Assembly: GCA_964422725.1 (NCBI GenBank)
Contig: CAYRCC010000018.1
Span: forward strand, 1 to 44,354
Origin: CAKSNH01 sp964422725
GTDB lineage: Bacteria; Bacillota; Clostridia; UBA1381
Length of the DNA stretch: 44,354 bases
Reading direction: 5' to 3'
In this document: positions 7,048-15,835 of the stretch, in pieces
Layout of the letters: the number at the start of each line of letters is the position of its first letter
Position numbering within the stretch: position 1 is the stretch's first letter
The notes under the pieces: generated by a model
The model's database searches: none
What the model was told of the DNA's origin: nothing
Seen by the model: the letters and a program-made list of their open reading frames with translations, nothing else
Position numbers and translations under genes: made by a program

Positions 7048-7932
7048 TCAATTCTTCAAATCTATTCCGGATGCTTTTTTGTCAAGCATTTTCTTAATCA
7101 ACTCCGCCGCGTGTGCACCTGCCTCAACCGGCGTTGTTCCGCCGCGATGAATGTTTGATATTACCGTTCGTTTTGCCTCCGCAATACCCAGCTTCGGCTT
7201 ATATGTTATATACGCTGACATAGATTCCGCCGTAACAAGTCCCGGCCGCTCACCAACAAGCATACATATAACATCTGCATCGGTAACCTCACCTATCGCA
7301 TCCATTGCACCCACCCTTGCATACTTAATAAAAAGAATTTCGCCGAGTTTAATTCCGTACATTTCGAGTCCCTGTGCTATTGCCGGAACAGTGTCCTCAA
7401 CATTCGCCTCAATTGCCGCCGACGACAATCCGTCACCCACTACAACCAATACTTTCGGATTGTTTCCGCACGTCTTTTTTATAATGTCCAGCTCTTCACT
7501 GCCAAACCGCCTGCCCAAATCCGGACGCGTCAAATATTCGTCTTTATCCTTACACAGGGTTTTTACAAATACAAATTTATTCTTTTTTATAAATTCCTCA
7601 GAAACATCGGAAAAAACCGAATCCTGTGCGGCGGCATGGTCAGCGCGAACCCTCAGCATAGTTGCGGTCTTGTACCTTGCGCCGGCTTTTCCTATACCCA
7701 ATCTTGCCGGAGTTTTCGACTTCATATCCAAATACGCGCGCTCATCCTTTGCATTATACACCAAAAACTGCTTTTTCAAATCCGTTTGCGTTATATCCTC
7801 AATACAGCCGCCGGTATCGTCCGCCGGCTTTTCGTCTGCCGCGCCGACAGCTTTATTCGTACTCGTTTTATGTGTCCCTGTCATTTCGGCTATCAGCTTT
7901 TCGACCATACTTTTCAATTCCGTTTCATTCAT
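7048..7932 (-). CDS. eutC: Ethanolamine ammonia-lyase small subunit EutC
   Basis: This 294-residue light chain of the adenosylcobalamin-dependent lyase, with EutB, cleaves ethanolamine to acetaldehyde and ammonia. Conserved parts are TPARLGIGKAGARYKT, VLVVVGDGLSSAAIEANV, FIKYARVGAMDAIGEVTDAD, LVGERPGLVTAESMSAYI and SNIHRGGTTPVEAGAHAAEL, which contribute to B12 binding. The first 18 residues (ETELKSMVEKLIAEMTG) are an amphipathic helix followed by a flexible linker to about residue 55, matching the N-terminal targeting extension known for enteric EutC. AAAGGAG lies 10 nt before the ATG. It is 20 nt downstream of eutB. Confidence 0.96.
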   Translation of the reverse strand: MNETELKSMVEKLIAEMTGTHKTSTNKAVGAADEKPADDTGGCIEDITQTDLKKQFLVYNAKDERAYLDMKSKTPARLGIGKAGARYKTATMLRVRADHAAAQDSVFSDVSEEFIKKNKFVFVKTLCKDKDEYLTRPDLGRRFGSEELDIIKKTCGNNPKVLVVVGDGLSSAAIEANVEDTVPAIAQGLEMYGIKLGEILFIKYARVGAMDAIGEVTDADVICMLVGERPGLVTAESMSAYITYKPKLGIAEAKRTVISNIHRGGTTPVEAGAHAAELIKKMLDKKASGIDLKN

Positions 7933-7952
7933 TCCGTATACTCTCCTTTATC

Positions 7953-9317
7953 TCAGAATAGCGTTGATGCATCACCCGCACGTGCCGTCAAATGCCCTTT
8001 CTCGTCAACATACCCCATTTTCATCAGCCACTCGTGAAACGGCTTTATAGCGGTCAGTCCGAATATTTCTCTAAGTGCCGCTGTTTCGTGAAATCCTGTT
8101 GTCTGATAATTCAGCATAACATCATCGCCGTGCGGTATACCCATAAAATAATTACAGCCTGCCGCTGTCAAAAGCACCGCCAAATCCTCAATTGTATTCT
8201 GGTCAGCTTTCATATGATTTGTATAACACGCATCACAGCCCATAGACACTCCCGTCAATTTACCCATAAAATGGTCTTCCAAACCCGCTCTGTTTACTTG
8301 CTTGCCGTCATACAGATACTCCGGTCCTATAAAACCCACAACGGTATTCACCAAAAACGGCTTGAAATGCTTTGCAAAGCCGTAACAGCGCGCCTCCATA
8401 GTAACCTGGTCACAGCCGTGGTGTGCCTCGGAGGAAAGTTCCGAGCCTTGTCCTGTTTCAAAATACATTACGTTAGGTCCTTCGGCTGTACCCTCGGTCA
8501 GTGCTATGTGCTGAGCCTCCGCAATCGTCGCGGCGTTAAACCCGAACGCTGTGTTTCCAAGCTCCGACCCGGCTATGGATTGAAATATCAAATCTGCCGG
8601 TGCACCCTTTTTTATAGCCTCCATCTGCGTTGTTACGTGTGCAAGCACACAAGTCTGAGTAGGTATTTTAAACTTCTGTTTTGTTTGCTCAAAACGTTTT
8701 AATACCCTCGATACGCTTTCAACCGAATCGTCAACCGGATTCAAGCCGAGTACGGCGTCACCCGAACCGTAAGTGAGTCCTTCCAAAAGCGATGCCATAA
8801 TCCCGTCGGGATTGTCTGTAGGGTGATTCGGCTGAAGCCGCGCCGACAGAGTCCCCTCCTCGCCTATTGTCGTATTGCAGTGTGCCGTAATACGGATTTT
8901 GCGCGCACCGTACACCAAATCCATATTTGACATTAGCTTTGCCGTTGCCGCTACCATTTCCGAAGTAAGTCCGCGGGAAATACGCCTGATATCCGCGCCG
9001 GTTGTATCCTCGCTTAACACCCATTCGCGAAACTGCGCAACCGTCATATTCTTAATTTCATTATATATGCTCTCGTTTACATCATCTTGAATTATCCGCG
9101 TAACCTCATCTTGTTCGTACGGCACAGCCGGATTGTTGCGCAGCTCGGAAAGTGTAACATTTGAAAGTACCACCTTTGCCGCCACGCGTTCCTCCGCATT
9201 TTCCGCCGCAATTTTGGCAAGCTTATCACCCGATTTTTCCTCGTTTGCCTTTGCCATAACCTCTTTTAAGTCCTTAAATTCATACATATGACCAAATAAT
9301 TTTGTTTTCAAAATCAT
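7953..9317 (-). CDS. eutB: Ethanolamine ammonia-lyase large subunit EutB
   Basis: The 454-residue catalytic subunit contains the TIM-barrel active site. Recognisable segments are KANEEKSGDKLAKIAAEN, the stretch around AHCNTTIGEEGTLSARLQPN, NPDGIMASLLEGLTYGSGD, QSIAGSELGNTAFGFNAA, FETGQGSELSSEAHHGCDQ and GCNYFMGIPHGDDVMLNYQ. The length matches the family (about 450). It works as a complex with EutC, needs adenosylcobalamin from EutT, and is repaired by EutA, encoded 16 nt upstream. The start ATG has AGAAAGGA about 10 nt before it. Confidence 0.97.
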   Translation of the reverse strand: MILKTKLFGHMYEFKDLKEVMAKANEEKSGDKLAKIAAENAEERVAAKVVLSNVTLSELRNNPAVPYEQDEVTRIIQDDVNESIYNEIKNMTVAQFREWVLSEDTTGADIRRISRGLTSEMVAATAKLMSNMDLVYGARKIRITAHCNTTIGEEGTLSARLQPNHPTDNPDGIMASLLEGLTYGSGDAVLGLNPVDDSVESVSRVLKRFEQTKQKFKIPTQTCVLAHVTTQMEAIKKGAPADLIFQSIAGSELGNTAFGFNAATIAEAQHIALTEGTAEGPNVMYFETGQGSELSSEAHHGCDQVTMEARCYGFAKHFKPFLVNTVVGFIGPEYLYDGKQVNRAGLEDHFMGKLTGVSMGCDACYTNHMKADQNTIEDLAVLLTAAGCNYFMGIPHGDDVMLNYQTTGFHETAALREIFGLTAIKPFHEWLMKMGYVDEKGHLTARAGDASTLF

Positions 9318-9333
9318 TCCGCAACATTCCTTT

Positions 9334-10755
9334 CTAGTTAAACACCAAAGTTTTTATGACAACCGGCAAGACTGCACCCTCCGCAATCGGTTTGCCCATA
9401 TCAATGTAATCTCCGTTATCCAGCTTTATCCCGTCCAAACAAATTATGTCTTTCCGATATCCGAACCGCTTGTAAAGTGCCTGTCCGAGTGCCTTTGCCA
9501 TATCATATTCAACTATCACCACTATAGGCAATTCTCTGTCCGCAATTTCTCTTACGCCGTCCGCTATTTCATCGGCGTAATATTCAAGCTCGGCAAATGT
9601 TGGGTTTTTATGTCCCTTAAACGCAATTGCGGCTTTATCGAATCCGTCCTCGCTTTTATACCATTCAAGTTTTTTGATTAACGCATTTTTTAAGTTTTGC
9701 TCGTCATCAACGGATAATTTCAGAACAGGCATATTTTTTATCGGAAATACATTTTTCGTATACGTTATTGTACTTCCGCTTATTTCCGTTGTGTGCGTGC
9801 CTGCGCCGACTACCGTTGCGCGTATGGTTTCGCGGCTTTTGAGCAGTTCAAATTCACTGCAAAGCTTTGATTTTCTTATTGCCTTTCCGAGTAACACCCC
9901 TATATCGCCGTATTTGAAAATGTCATTTTCCGTGTTGTCGGAATAGATATAATCCGCGACTCCTCCGGAAAACGATATATGCGTTATTTTCTTGTCCGTA
10001 CCGATACTCTTATGTGTCTGCAAAATGTTGTATACATCATCTTTCGGCAAAATCCCAACGCTTTGCTCCAACGCTCTGACCATAATATCAATAACCGTCC
10101 TCAGCCGCCTTTCGTCCGCTATGTCACCCTCACAAATTTCCAATGAATTTCTTTGTATGATTTCCCGGATTTTAGGAGTGATATAGGTTATCTTTTTTGT
10201 ATCGGCATCAATTTTAATAAGTCTGCCGCCGATATCCATACACCCCGTATCCACCGTTTCGCCGTCAGCAAACACCGCAAGATTACTTGTGCCGCCGCCT
10301 ATGTCGATATTTACAACCGTTGATGCGAGCTTTTCCGAATACTTATCCGCCCCCGCGCCTTTACCCGAAATAATGCTTTCAAGATCTGCGCCGGCAGTCG
10401 CGACCACAAAATCTCCGGCAAAACCGCTCAGCTCCGCCAAAACCTCGCCGGCGTTTTCCTTGCGCGCCGTTTCACCGGTTATTATAACAGCGCCTGTATC
10501 TATCTGTGTTTTTTCCACGCCGGCTTTTTTATACTCATTTTCAACAATTTCGCGTACACCCTCACCGTCTATTTTTATCGGTGACAGCAGCGGCGTAAAA
10601 TATATATCACTTTTGTATATTATCTCTTTTCCGACAATACTTATACGGGGGACACTAAAACTTGATGCAAGATTTTCAATAATCAATTTTGAAAACACCA
10701 ACTGTGTCGTGCTTGTACCTATGTCTATTCCGACACTCAAAAGCTCTTCTTTCAT
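9334..10755 (-). CDS. eutA: EutA ethanolamine ammonia-lyase reactivating factor
   Basis: The 473-residue protein belongs to the EutA family of ATP-dependent reactivases, which swap damaged cobalamin out of EutBC. It has the actin/Hsp70-like phosphate loops SVGIDIGTSTTQLVFSKL near the N-terminus and VNIDIGGGTSNLAVFADG at about 167-184. The ending EGAVLPVVIKTLVFN is typical of the family. I prefer the ATG at 10755, with GGGGTGA 5 nt upstream. A GTG at 10764 that overlaps the eutG stop as GTGA is an alternative and would add three residues. It follows eutG and precedes eutB. Confidence 0.94.
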   Translation of the reverse strand: MKEELLSVGIDIGTSTTQLVFSKLIIENLASSFSVPRISIVGKEIIYKSDIYFTPLLSPIKIDGEGVREIVENEYKKAGVEKTQIDTGAVIITGETARKENAGEVLAELSGFAGDFVVATAGADLESIISGKGAGADKYSEKLASTVVNIDIGGGTSNLAVFADGETVDTGCMDIGGRLIKIDADTKKITYITPKIREIIQRNSLEICEGDIADERRLRTVIDIMVRALEQSVGILPKDDVYNILQTHKSIGTDKKITHISFSGGVADYIYSDNTENDIFKYGDIGVLLGKAIRKSKLCSEFELLKSRETIRATVVGAGTHTTEISGSTITYTKNVFPIKNMPVLKLSVDDEQNLKNALIKKLEWYKSEDGFDKAAIAFKGHKNPTFAELEYYADEIADGVREIADRELPIVVIVEYDMAKALGQALYKRFGYRKDIICLDGIKLDNGDYIDMGKPIAEGAVLPVVIKTLVFN

Positions 10756-10760
10756 CTTGC

Positions 10761-11858
10761 TCACCCCATTATTTTATCGAGTATTGACATTATATCCTCT
10801 ATTGACACAGCCAGCGGATTGGTTAAGATACACGCATCGTTCAGCGCACCGGCAGCTATCTGTTTTTTTGTGTCCCTATCAATATTGCCCTCGGCAAATC
10901 TTGCCGGTATACCCATTTCCCTTTCCAAATTTTTAATTTCACCAATTAACCCTTTAACCGCCATATTGGTATTCACCGCACTTACACCAAATATTTTTGA
11001 CAAACGTGCATACCGCTCCGCCGCACGCTTATCCTGTGAATTAAACTCAATAACATACGGCAGCAGTAATGCGTTCGTCCTGCCGTGCGGAATGTGCAGT
11101 CTTGCGCTTACATTGTGCGACAGTGCGTGATTCAGTCCCAGCGAAGCAATATTAAACGCAAGTCCTGCGATACATGAGGCATTGTGCATTTTTTCTTTTG
11201 CTTCGGTATCGTCCGCATTTTTGTACGATCGAAATAAATATTCAAATACCAACGATACTGCCTTTTCTGCCAAAGCATCGGAAAAATCATTCGCATCTGT
11301 CGATACATACGCCTCTATTGCGTGTGTTAAAACGTCAATTCCGGTATCGGCGGTTACAGTCGGCGGTACACTTTTTACAAGCTCCGGTGCTAATATTGCC
11401 TTATCCGGAATCAGCTCGTCGGACACAAGCGGATATTTAATTCCTTTTTTGCTGTCCGTTATAACAGCAAACGCCGTAACCTCCGAGCCTGTGCCGCTTG
11501 TAGTGGGAATTGCGATAAATTCCGCACCAGAAAGTCTGCCTATATTCCGCGCACAATACATAATTGCTTTTGCCTCGTCGATAGCCGAACCGCCGCCGAG
11601 CGCAATTACAACATCGGGCTTATACTCCACAGCCTTGTCAACCCCTTGTACCACCGCTTCAATCGGCGGATCCGGCACTACCTTGTCAAACACAGAAAAT
11701 TCGGATTTTGTCAGATACCTTTTTACCTTTTCCAAAAGTCCCGATTTTTGCATAAACGGGTCACATATGATAAGCACTTTCTTATTTTCCAAGCTCCCCA
11801 AATAGGATAATGAGCTGTCCCCGTAAAGTATTTGTGTTTTAATCGCAAACGTATTCAT
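10761..11858 (-). CDS. eutG: EutG iron-containing alcohol dehydrogenase
   Basis: This 365-residue group III (iron-type) alcohol dehydrogenase is expected to reduce acetaldehyde to ethanol and regenerate NAD+ for EutE. It has the NAD-binding PDVVIALGGGSAIDEAKAI, FIAIPTTSGTGSEVTAFAVI, and the metal-ligand region TGIDVLTHAIEAYVS followed by LNHALSHNVSARLHIPHGR, with the usual Asp and His positions. The ATG at 11858 is preceded by GAGGTGA 5 nt upstream; a longer frame to 11882 lacks a good site. It is the first gene of the eut operon, whereas many Firmicutes operons begin with eutP or eutVW. The upstream 114 bp contains an inverted repeat (11875-11904). Confidence 0.92.
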   Translation of the reverse strand: MNTFAIKTQILYGDSSLSYLGSLENKKVLIICDPFMQKSGLLEKVKRYLTKSEFSVFDKVVPDPPIEAVVQGVDKAVEYKPDVVIALGGGSAIDEAKAIMYCARNIGRLSGAEFIAIPTTSGTGSEVTAFAVITDSKKGIKYPLVSDELIPDKAILAPELVKSVPPTVTADTGIDVLTHAIEAYVSTDANDFSDALAEKAVSLVFEYLFRSYKNADDTEAKEKMHNASCIAGLAFNIASLGLNHALSHNVSARLHIPHGRTNALLLPYVIEFNSQDKRAAERYARLSKIFGVSAVNTNMAVKGLIGEIKNLEREMGIPARFAEGNIDRDTKKQIAAGALNDACILTNPLAVSIEDIMSILDKIMG

Positions 11859-11874
11859 TTTAGTCACCTCAATA

Positions 11875-11904
11875 TTGTTCATACCTATATTTTGTTATGA
11901 ACAA
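11875..11904. promoter_or_regulatory. Inverted repeat upstream of eutG (candidate operator)
   Basis: Perfect 9-bp arms TTGTTCATA (11875-11883) and TATGAACAA (11896-11904) are separated by 12 bp, ending 17 bp before the eutG ATG. Centre-to-centre distance is 21 bp, two helical turns, which suits a dimeric regulator. I found no clear sigma-A promoter here. An RNA hairpin is possible too. Confidence 0.45.
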
Positions 11905-11909
11905 AGAAA

Positions 11910-11960
11910 AAATATACAAAAAAAACACTATAAAAATGAAAATCATTTTTATAGTGTTTT
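11910..11960 (-). terminator. Terminator after the beta-galactosidase gene
   Basis: An 18-bp perfect stem (arms 11923-11940 and 11943-11960, very small loop) is followed on the minus strand by a long T-rich run (positions 11922-11910). It starts 12 nt after the stop codon of the beta-galactosidase gene and isolates it from the eut operon. The stem is A/T-rich. Confidence 0.75.
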
Positions 11961-11972
11961 AAACAATCCGAT

Positions 11973-14147
11973 TTATTCTCTGTTTACTGCTTTATACTCC
12001 GTCAAAACAGAAATGTCATTAACGGTACAGCCTTTTGTATTTTCAGTTTCAAAATATATATCCTGACCGTCAAGCTCCGAAACCGCAAGTACTATACGTT
12101 CACCGTCAAGCACATCGGTATCGACCACCCATGGTCTGCCCATATAAAATTCGTCGGCCGCAAGTCTGCCGTCAACATATATTTGTGCAACATCACCGAC
12201 ATAGTCAATCCGCAAAAACTGCTTATACAACTTATCCGTATCCGTCAAGTTGATTTCCCAATATCTGCATTTTGATGCACCGCCGATGTGAAGCTCATTA
12301 AAATGCTTGCTTTCAAAATCAGGATTTGCGATATCTGTATAACTCACTTCACCGGATATATCATCTTTTATAATCTCTGTTTTCACAAATCCGTCCGCTG
12401 TATACTTCATATACGACAAATCAGTCTTTTCAATACTGTAAACAACTATATCGGCACCGTTTTTATACATATCGCCGTTTCCGATATACACTTCACCGTC
12501 CATTTTATACGTCATCAACGCCTGTTCGCGTGTCAGCGTAACAATTCTGATATTTCCCATATCAAAACCGCTGTCAATACCGGCGTCAACCTTAACCGTT
12601 TCGTTTTCAAACGTATACTCGCTCTCAATTCCGTCAATTGCCGTAAAGAAATATGTATTATCTTTTTTGCACAACAGCTGTGTAGTCGAATAAACAAGCT
12701 TCGTACCGTCCAAATCAAGGTTAAACGGCATTATAAAATAAACTCCGTTTTTCACTGTTACAGGTTCGTTCGGAATTACCAAATTCGTACCGTCGGACAT
12801 CGGTATGCTAAACTGCACTTTTTCCTTGTCCCCCATATCTGTAATACGCTGATAGTTATTCACGAATATATAACCGCTGTCATCTTTCATACGCATTGCA
12901 TAGCGCAGCTGTGACGTATTATCGGGACTACTCACCGCCTCTTGCTGAACATACGAGTCCATAGGCGCAAACGACTGCATAAAGTCATTCAAAAACATAT
13001 GCTGCATCTTAAATTCACGGTACTGCGGACGTATAAGTCCGTACTCGCCGATTGCCGCCTGAAAATCATACGACAAAATCGGATAATCGTTAGGATAACC
13101 CGTCGCTCTGCTTTCATTATACGTCGACAATTTGCCGATTTGATTTGTACCGCCGTGATACATATAATACCCCGGCATATTGTTACCGCAGCCGAGTTTC
13201 ACGAGTGCAAGCGCACCGACATCGTCACCCTCAATAATCGGACGGCGGTGGTGCGTTACACATATACCTCCGCCAAGCTCACACGTAGCAAACGGATACA
13301 GGTTGTAATCCATACGCTCGGCATTTGAATTGTCCTGTGCTTGATTGAGCAAATCCGTACCTATTGCCGAGTCATTTCTTATTTGTATAAAAAAGTAATT
13401 CGGACTCGGCGACAGTACATTGGTGTGTTCTGTCCACGGTGCCTCCGGATAACCGCCGAATACAGGCATTACCTCATATTTCGGTATCTGTGCACCGTAA
13501 ATGCTGTTCCAGCCGGTAACTGTATAGATAGGCGCTGAAAGTCCTACCTCTTTTGCAAGCTCTTTCAATCTGAGCAGATGGTCTGCCCTGTCCACAAGCT
13601 CGTTTTCAAGCTGAATAAACGGTACTGTACCCTTTGCATCAAACAAATAATCCTTTACTTCATTATATATTGCGGTATAGAATTTACGCACCAAAGCTAT
13701 ATACTCTTCGTTGTTGTCGCGCAGCTCTATACCTTTTTTCAAAAGCCAGTCAGGAAAACCGCCGTTTCTTGCTTCACCATGCGCCCACGGTCCTATTCTC
13801 AGCACAACTTTCATTGAATGTTTATCACAAAGTTCAAGAAACTTTTTAATATCGTTGTCACCCGAAAAATTCCATTCTCCTTCGACTTCCTCGTGATAAA
13901 TCCAAAACATATATGTAGCGATTACCGTAACTCCGCCGGCTTTCATTTTCAATATTTCATTTTCCCAATTTTCGGATTTAAGCCTTGAAAAATGACACTC
14001 ACCCATTATAGGTATCCACGGCATATCGTTCTTAACAAAATACAGATTATTCATATCAACCTTCTCGCCGTTCTTATTTTCACCTCCCAAATTCATATGA
14101 TGTTCAATCAACTCACGTTTTGTTGACATATCAAAAGTATACTTCAT
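11973..14147 (-). CDS. Glycoside hydrolase family 35 beta-galactosidase
   Basis: The 724-residue protein has an N-terminal GH35 TIM barrel and C-terminal beta-rich domains. The barrel shows MGECHFSRLKSENWENEILK, VTVIATYMFWIYHEE, VLRIGPWAHGEARNGGFPDWL, the likely acid/base in FIQLENELVDRA, the likely nucleophile in FATCELGGGICVTHHRRP, and MYHGGTNQIGKLSTYNES. GH35 enzymes release terminal beta-galactose. There is no signal peptide, so it probably acts in the cytoplasm on imported oligosaccharides. The ATG has AAAAGGAG 8 nt upstream. It is flanked by its own promoter (14193-14221) and terminator, so it is a single-gene unit. Substrate is not predictable from the sequence; plant or host galactans are possible. 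Confidence 0.88.
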   Translation of the reverse strand: MKYTFDMSTKRELIEHHMNLGGENKNGEKVDMNNLYFVKNDMPWIPIMGECHFSRLKSENWENEILKMKAGGVTVIATYMFWIYHEEVEGEWNFSGDNDIKKFLELCDKHSMKVVLRIGPWAHGEARNGGFPDWLLKKGIELRDNNEEYIALVRKFYTAIYNEVKDYLFDAKGTVPFIQLENELVDRADHLLRLKELAKEVGLSAPIYTVTGWNSIYGAQIPKYEVMPVFGGYPEAPWTEHTNVLSPSPNYFFIQIRNDSAIGTDLLNQAQDNSNAERMDYNLYPFATCELGGGICVTHHRRPIIEGDDVGALALVKLGCGNNMPGYYMYHGGTNQIGKLSTYNESRATGYPNDYPILSYDFQAAIGEYGLIRPQYREFKMQHMFLNDFMQSFAPMDSYVQQEAVSSPDNTSQLRYAMRMKDDSGYIFVNNYQRITDMGDKEKVQFSIPMSDGTNLVIPNEPVTVKNGVYFIMPFNLDLDGTKLVYSTTQLLCKKDNTYFFTAIDGIESEYTFENETVKVDAGIDSGFDMGNIRIVTLTREQALMTYKMDGEVYIGNGDMYKNGADIVVYSIEKTDLSYMKYTADGFVKTEIIKDDISGEVSYTDIANPDFESKHFNELHIGGASKCRYWEINLTDTDKLYKQFLRIDYVGDVAQIYVDGRLAADEFYMGRPWVVDTDVLDGERIVLAVSELDGQDIYFETENTKGCTVNDISVLTEYKAVNRE

Positions 14148-14192
14148 AAATTTCGCTCCTTTTAACCCTTTAAATTGCCGAATACTTGTGAC

Positions 14193-14221
14193 ATTCTACC
14201 ACAGCCGCCATACACTGTAAA
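14193..14221 (-). promoter_or_regulatory. Sigma-A promoter of the beta-galactosidase gene
   Basis: On the minus strand TTTACA (14221-14216) and TAGAAT (14198-14193) are 17 bp apart, each one base off consensus, 46 nt before the start codon. Confidence 0.7.
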
Positions 14222-14242
14222 CCAAAAAAACAGTTATTTTCG

Positions 14243-14278
14243 TAAAAAAAACAGACAAACTTATTTAAGCTTGTCTGT
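14243..14278 (-). terminator. Terminator of the dcw cluster after ftsZ
   Basis: On the minus strand a 12-bp stem, ACAGACAAGCTT with its partner AAGTTTGTCTGT (one G-U pair), has a 4-nt loop and is followed by eight T at 14250-14243. It begins 16 nt after the ftsZ stop codon. Confidence 0.9.
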
Positions 14279-14294
14279 CATTTATACTATGTAC

Positions 14295-15461
14295 TTACGA
14301 CCTTTTTCTGAAAAATGACGGGACTCCGCCGCCTTCTTTTGCAAACGACGGTACATCAATATCCTCAATACCCTGTTTCAGCGGTCTTTTAAAAATATTG
14401 TCCTCTTCATCACTGTTAAATCCGCCGAATTTCGGTGCTTGTCTGTCAAGCGTCGGTTCTGCGCTTGTGCTGAACGCCGGCGCACCGCTTACAGGTGCCG
14501 AGCTTGCTCTGTCCAAGCCTGTCGCAATAATCGTAACCTTAATTTCATCTTTCAAATTCTCGTCAATTGCCGCACCGAATATGATGTTGGCATCAGGGTC
14601 AACCAATTCATGTACCATATCGGCAATTTCGCCTGTTTCAGGCAACGAAAGATTTTCGCCGCCTATAATATTCAAAAGCACACCGGTTGCACCGTTTATC
14701 TGGGTTTCAAGCAACGGACTCTCTATCGCGGCTCTTACCGCATCCTGTGCCGCATTTTCGCCCTTGCCGACTCCTATTCCCATATGTGCCAGTCCCGAAT
14801 CGGTCATAATGGTCTTAACGTCCGCAAAATCACAATTGATAAGTGCCTCGCCCAAAATAATATCCGTAATACCTTGTACACCCTGACGCAGAATGTCGTC
14901 TGCCATACGGAATGTATCCTTTATACTGGTCTTTTTATCCGAAATTTTCAAAAGTGCATCGTTAGGAATAGTAACAATAGCATCTACATTTTTACTCAAT
15001 TCCTCAATACCCTTTTCCGCTTTCGCCATACGCTGTTTACCCTCGAATTTGAACGGCTTCGTCACAACCGCAACCGTAAGCTTACCCATACCCTTTGCAA
15101 GCTCCGCAACCACAGGTGCCGCACCTGTACCCGTACCGCCGCCCATACCTGCGGTCACAAATACCATATCTGCCTCTTTAATATTGCTCTCTATTTCATC
15201 TCTGCTCTCTTCAGCCGCTCTTTTGCCGATTTCCGGGTCTGCTCCGGCACCAAGACCTCTGGTAAGCTTTTCACCGATTTGAATTTTCGTATCGGAAAGT
15301 GCTTTCTGTAAAGGCTGATTATCGGTGTTCATTGAAATAAACTCAACGTTCTTGATTCCCGATTCAATCATTCTGTTGACAGCGTTGTTACCGCCGCCGC
15401 CCACACCGACAACCTTTATTTTCGCATTTCCTATCGGTTCTGTTACCTCTAAATCTATCAT
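14295..15461 (-). CDS. ftsZ: Cell division protein FtsZ
   Basis: The 388-residue tubulin homologue polymerises with GTP into the division ring. It has VVGVGGGGNNAVNRMIESG near the N-terminus, the tubulin signature AGMGGGTGTGAAPVVAELAK at about 105-124, and the T7 region LINCDFADVKTIMTDSG. A variable linker follows from about residue 320 and ends in the conserved tail VPSFFRKRS, which docks FtsZ partners. GGGAGGA lies 7 nt before the ATG. It is the last gene of the cluster and is not preceded by ftsA; instead sbp lies 14 nt upstream. Confidence 0.98.
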   Translation of the reverse strand: MIDLEVTEPIGNAKIKVVGVGGGGNNAVNRMIESGIKNVEFISMNTDNQPLQKALSDTKIQIGEKLTRGLGAGADPEIGKRAAEESRDEIESNIKEADMVFVTAGMGGGTGTGAAPVVAELAKGMGKLTVAVVTKPFKFEGKQRMAKAEKGIEELSKNVDAIVTIPNDALLKISDKKTSIKDTFRMADDILRQGVQGITDIILGEALINCDFADVKTIMTDSGLAHMGIGVGKGENAAQDAVRAAIESPLLETQINGATGVLLNIIGGENLSLPETGEIADMVHELVDPDANIIFGAAIDENLKDEIKVTIIATGLDRASSAPVSGAPAFSTSAEPTLDRQAPKFGGFNSDEEDNIFKRPLKQGIEDIDVPSFAKEGGGVPSFFRKRS

Positions 15462-15475
15462 TAGTAAGTCCTCCC

Positions 15476-15835
15476 TTAATTTACTTCTTCTATTTTATCT
15501 CTTTTTGACAATTTATTCAACAAATATCTTCTTATTTCCGCAAAATTTTGGAATAATCTCGAACCAAAAGTCACAATTGCGGCAAGTGAAATATCAACGT
15601 CCAATTTATTGCCGATATAAGTCATTCCGACCGCCAAAAGCGTGTTTATCAGAAACCCCGACAAAAAAACCTTAATATCAAATCTCTTTCTGTAATATGC
15701 GCTTATACCGCCGACAATGGAATCCAACGCCGCCAATATACCTATTGCAACGTATTTTGTGTACTGCGGCGGTATATGTATCGGCACAAAAAACGCCAAC
15801 ACCAAACCAACCACTGCACCTATCAAAACTATCAT
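15476..15835 (-). CDS. sbp: Small basic membrane protein (Sbp, DUF1290)
   Basis: The 119-residue protein has three to four membrane helices and matches the small basic protein found before ftsZ in many Firmicutes. Marks are VGLVLAFFVPIHIPPQYTKY, VAIGILAALDSIVGGISAYY and GSRLFQNFAEIRRYLL. Its function is unknown; it is assumed to assist division. It starts inside the end of the upstream DUF881 gene with an ATGA overlap (15832-15835). Confidence 0.9.
   Translation of the reverse strand: MIVLIGAVVGLVLAFFVPIHIPPQYTKYVAIGILAALDSIVGGISAYYRKRFDIKVFLSGFLINTLLAVGMTYIGNKLDVDISLAAIVTFGSRLFQNFAEIRRYLLNKLSKRDKIEEVN

Noticed and set aside
11859..11972. Cobalamin riboswitch or EutV-type dual hairpin before eutG
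   Set aside because: The space between the beta-galactosidase terminator and eutG is too short for a B12 riboswitch, and I see no pair of hairpins of the EutV type.
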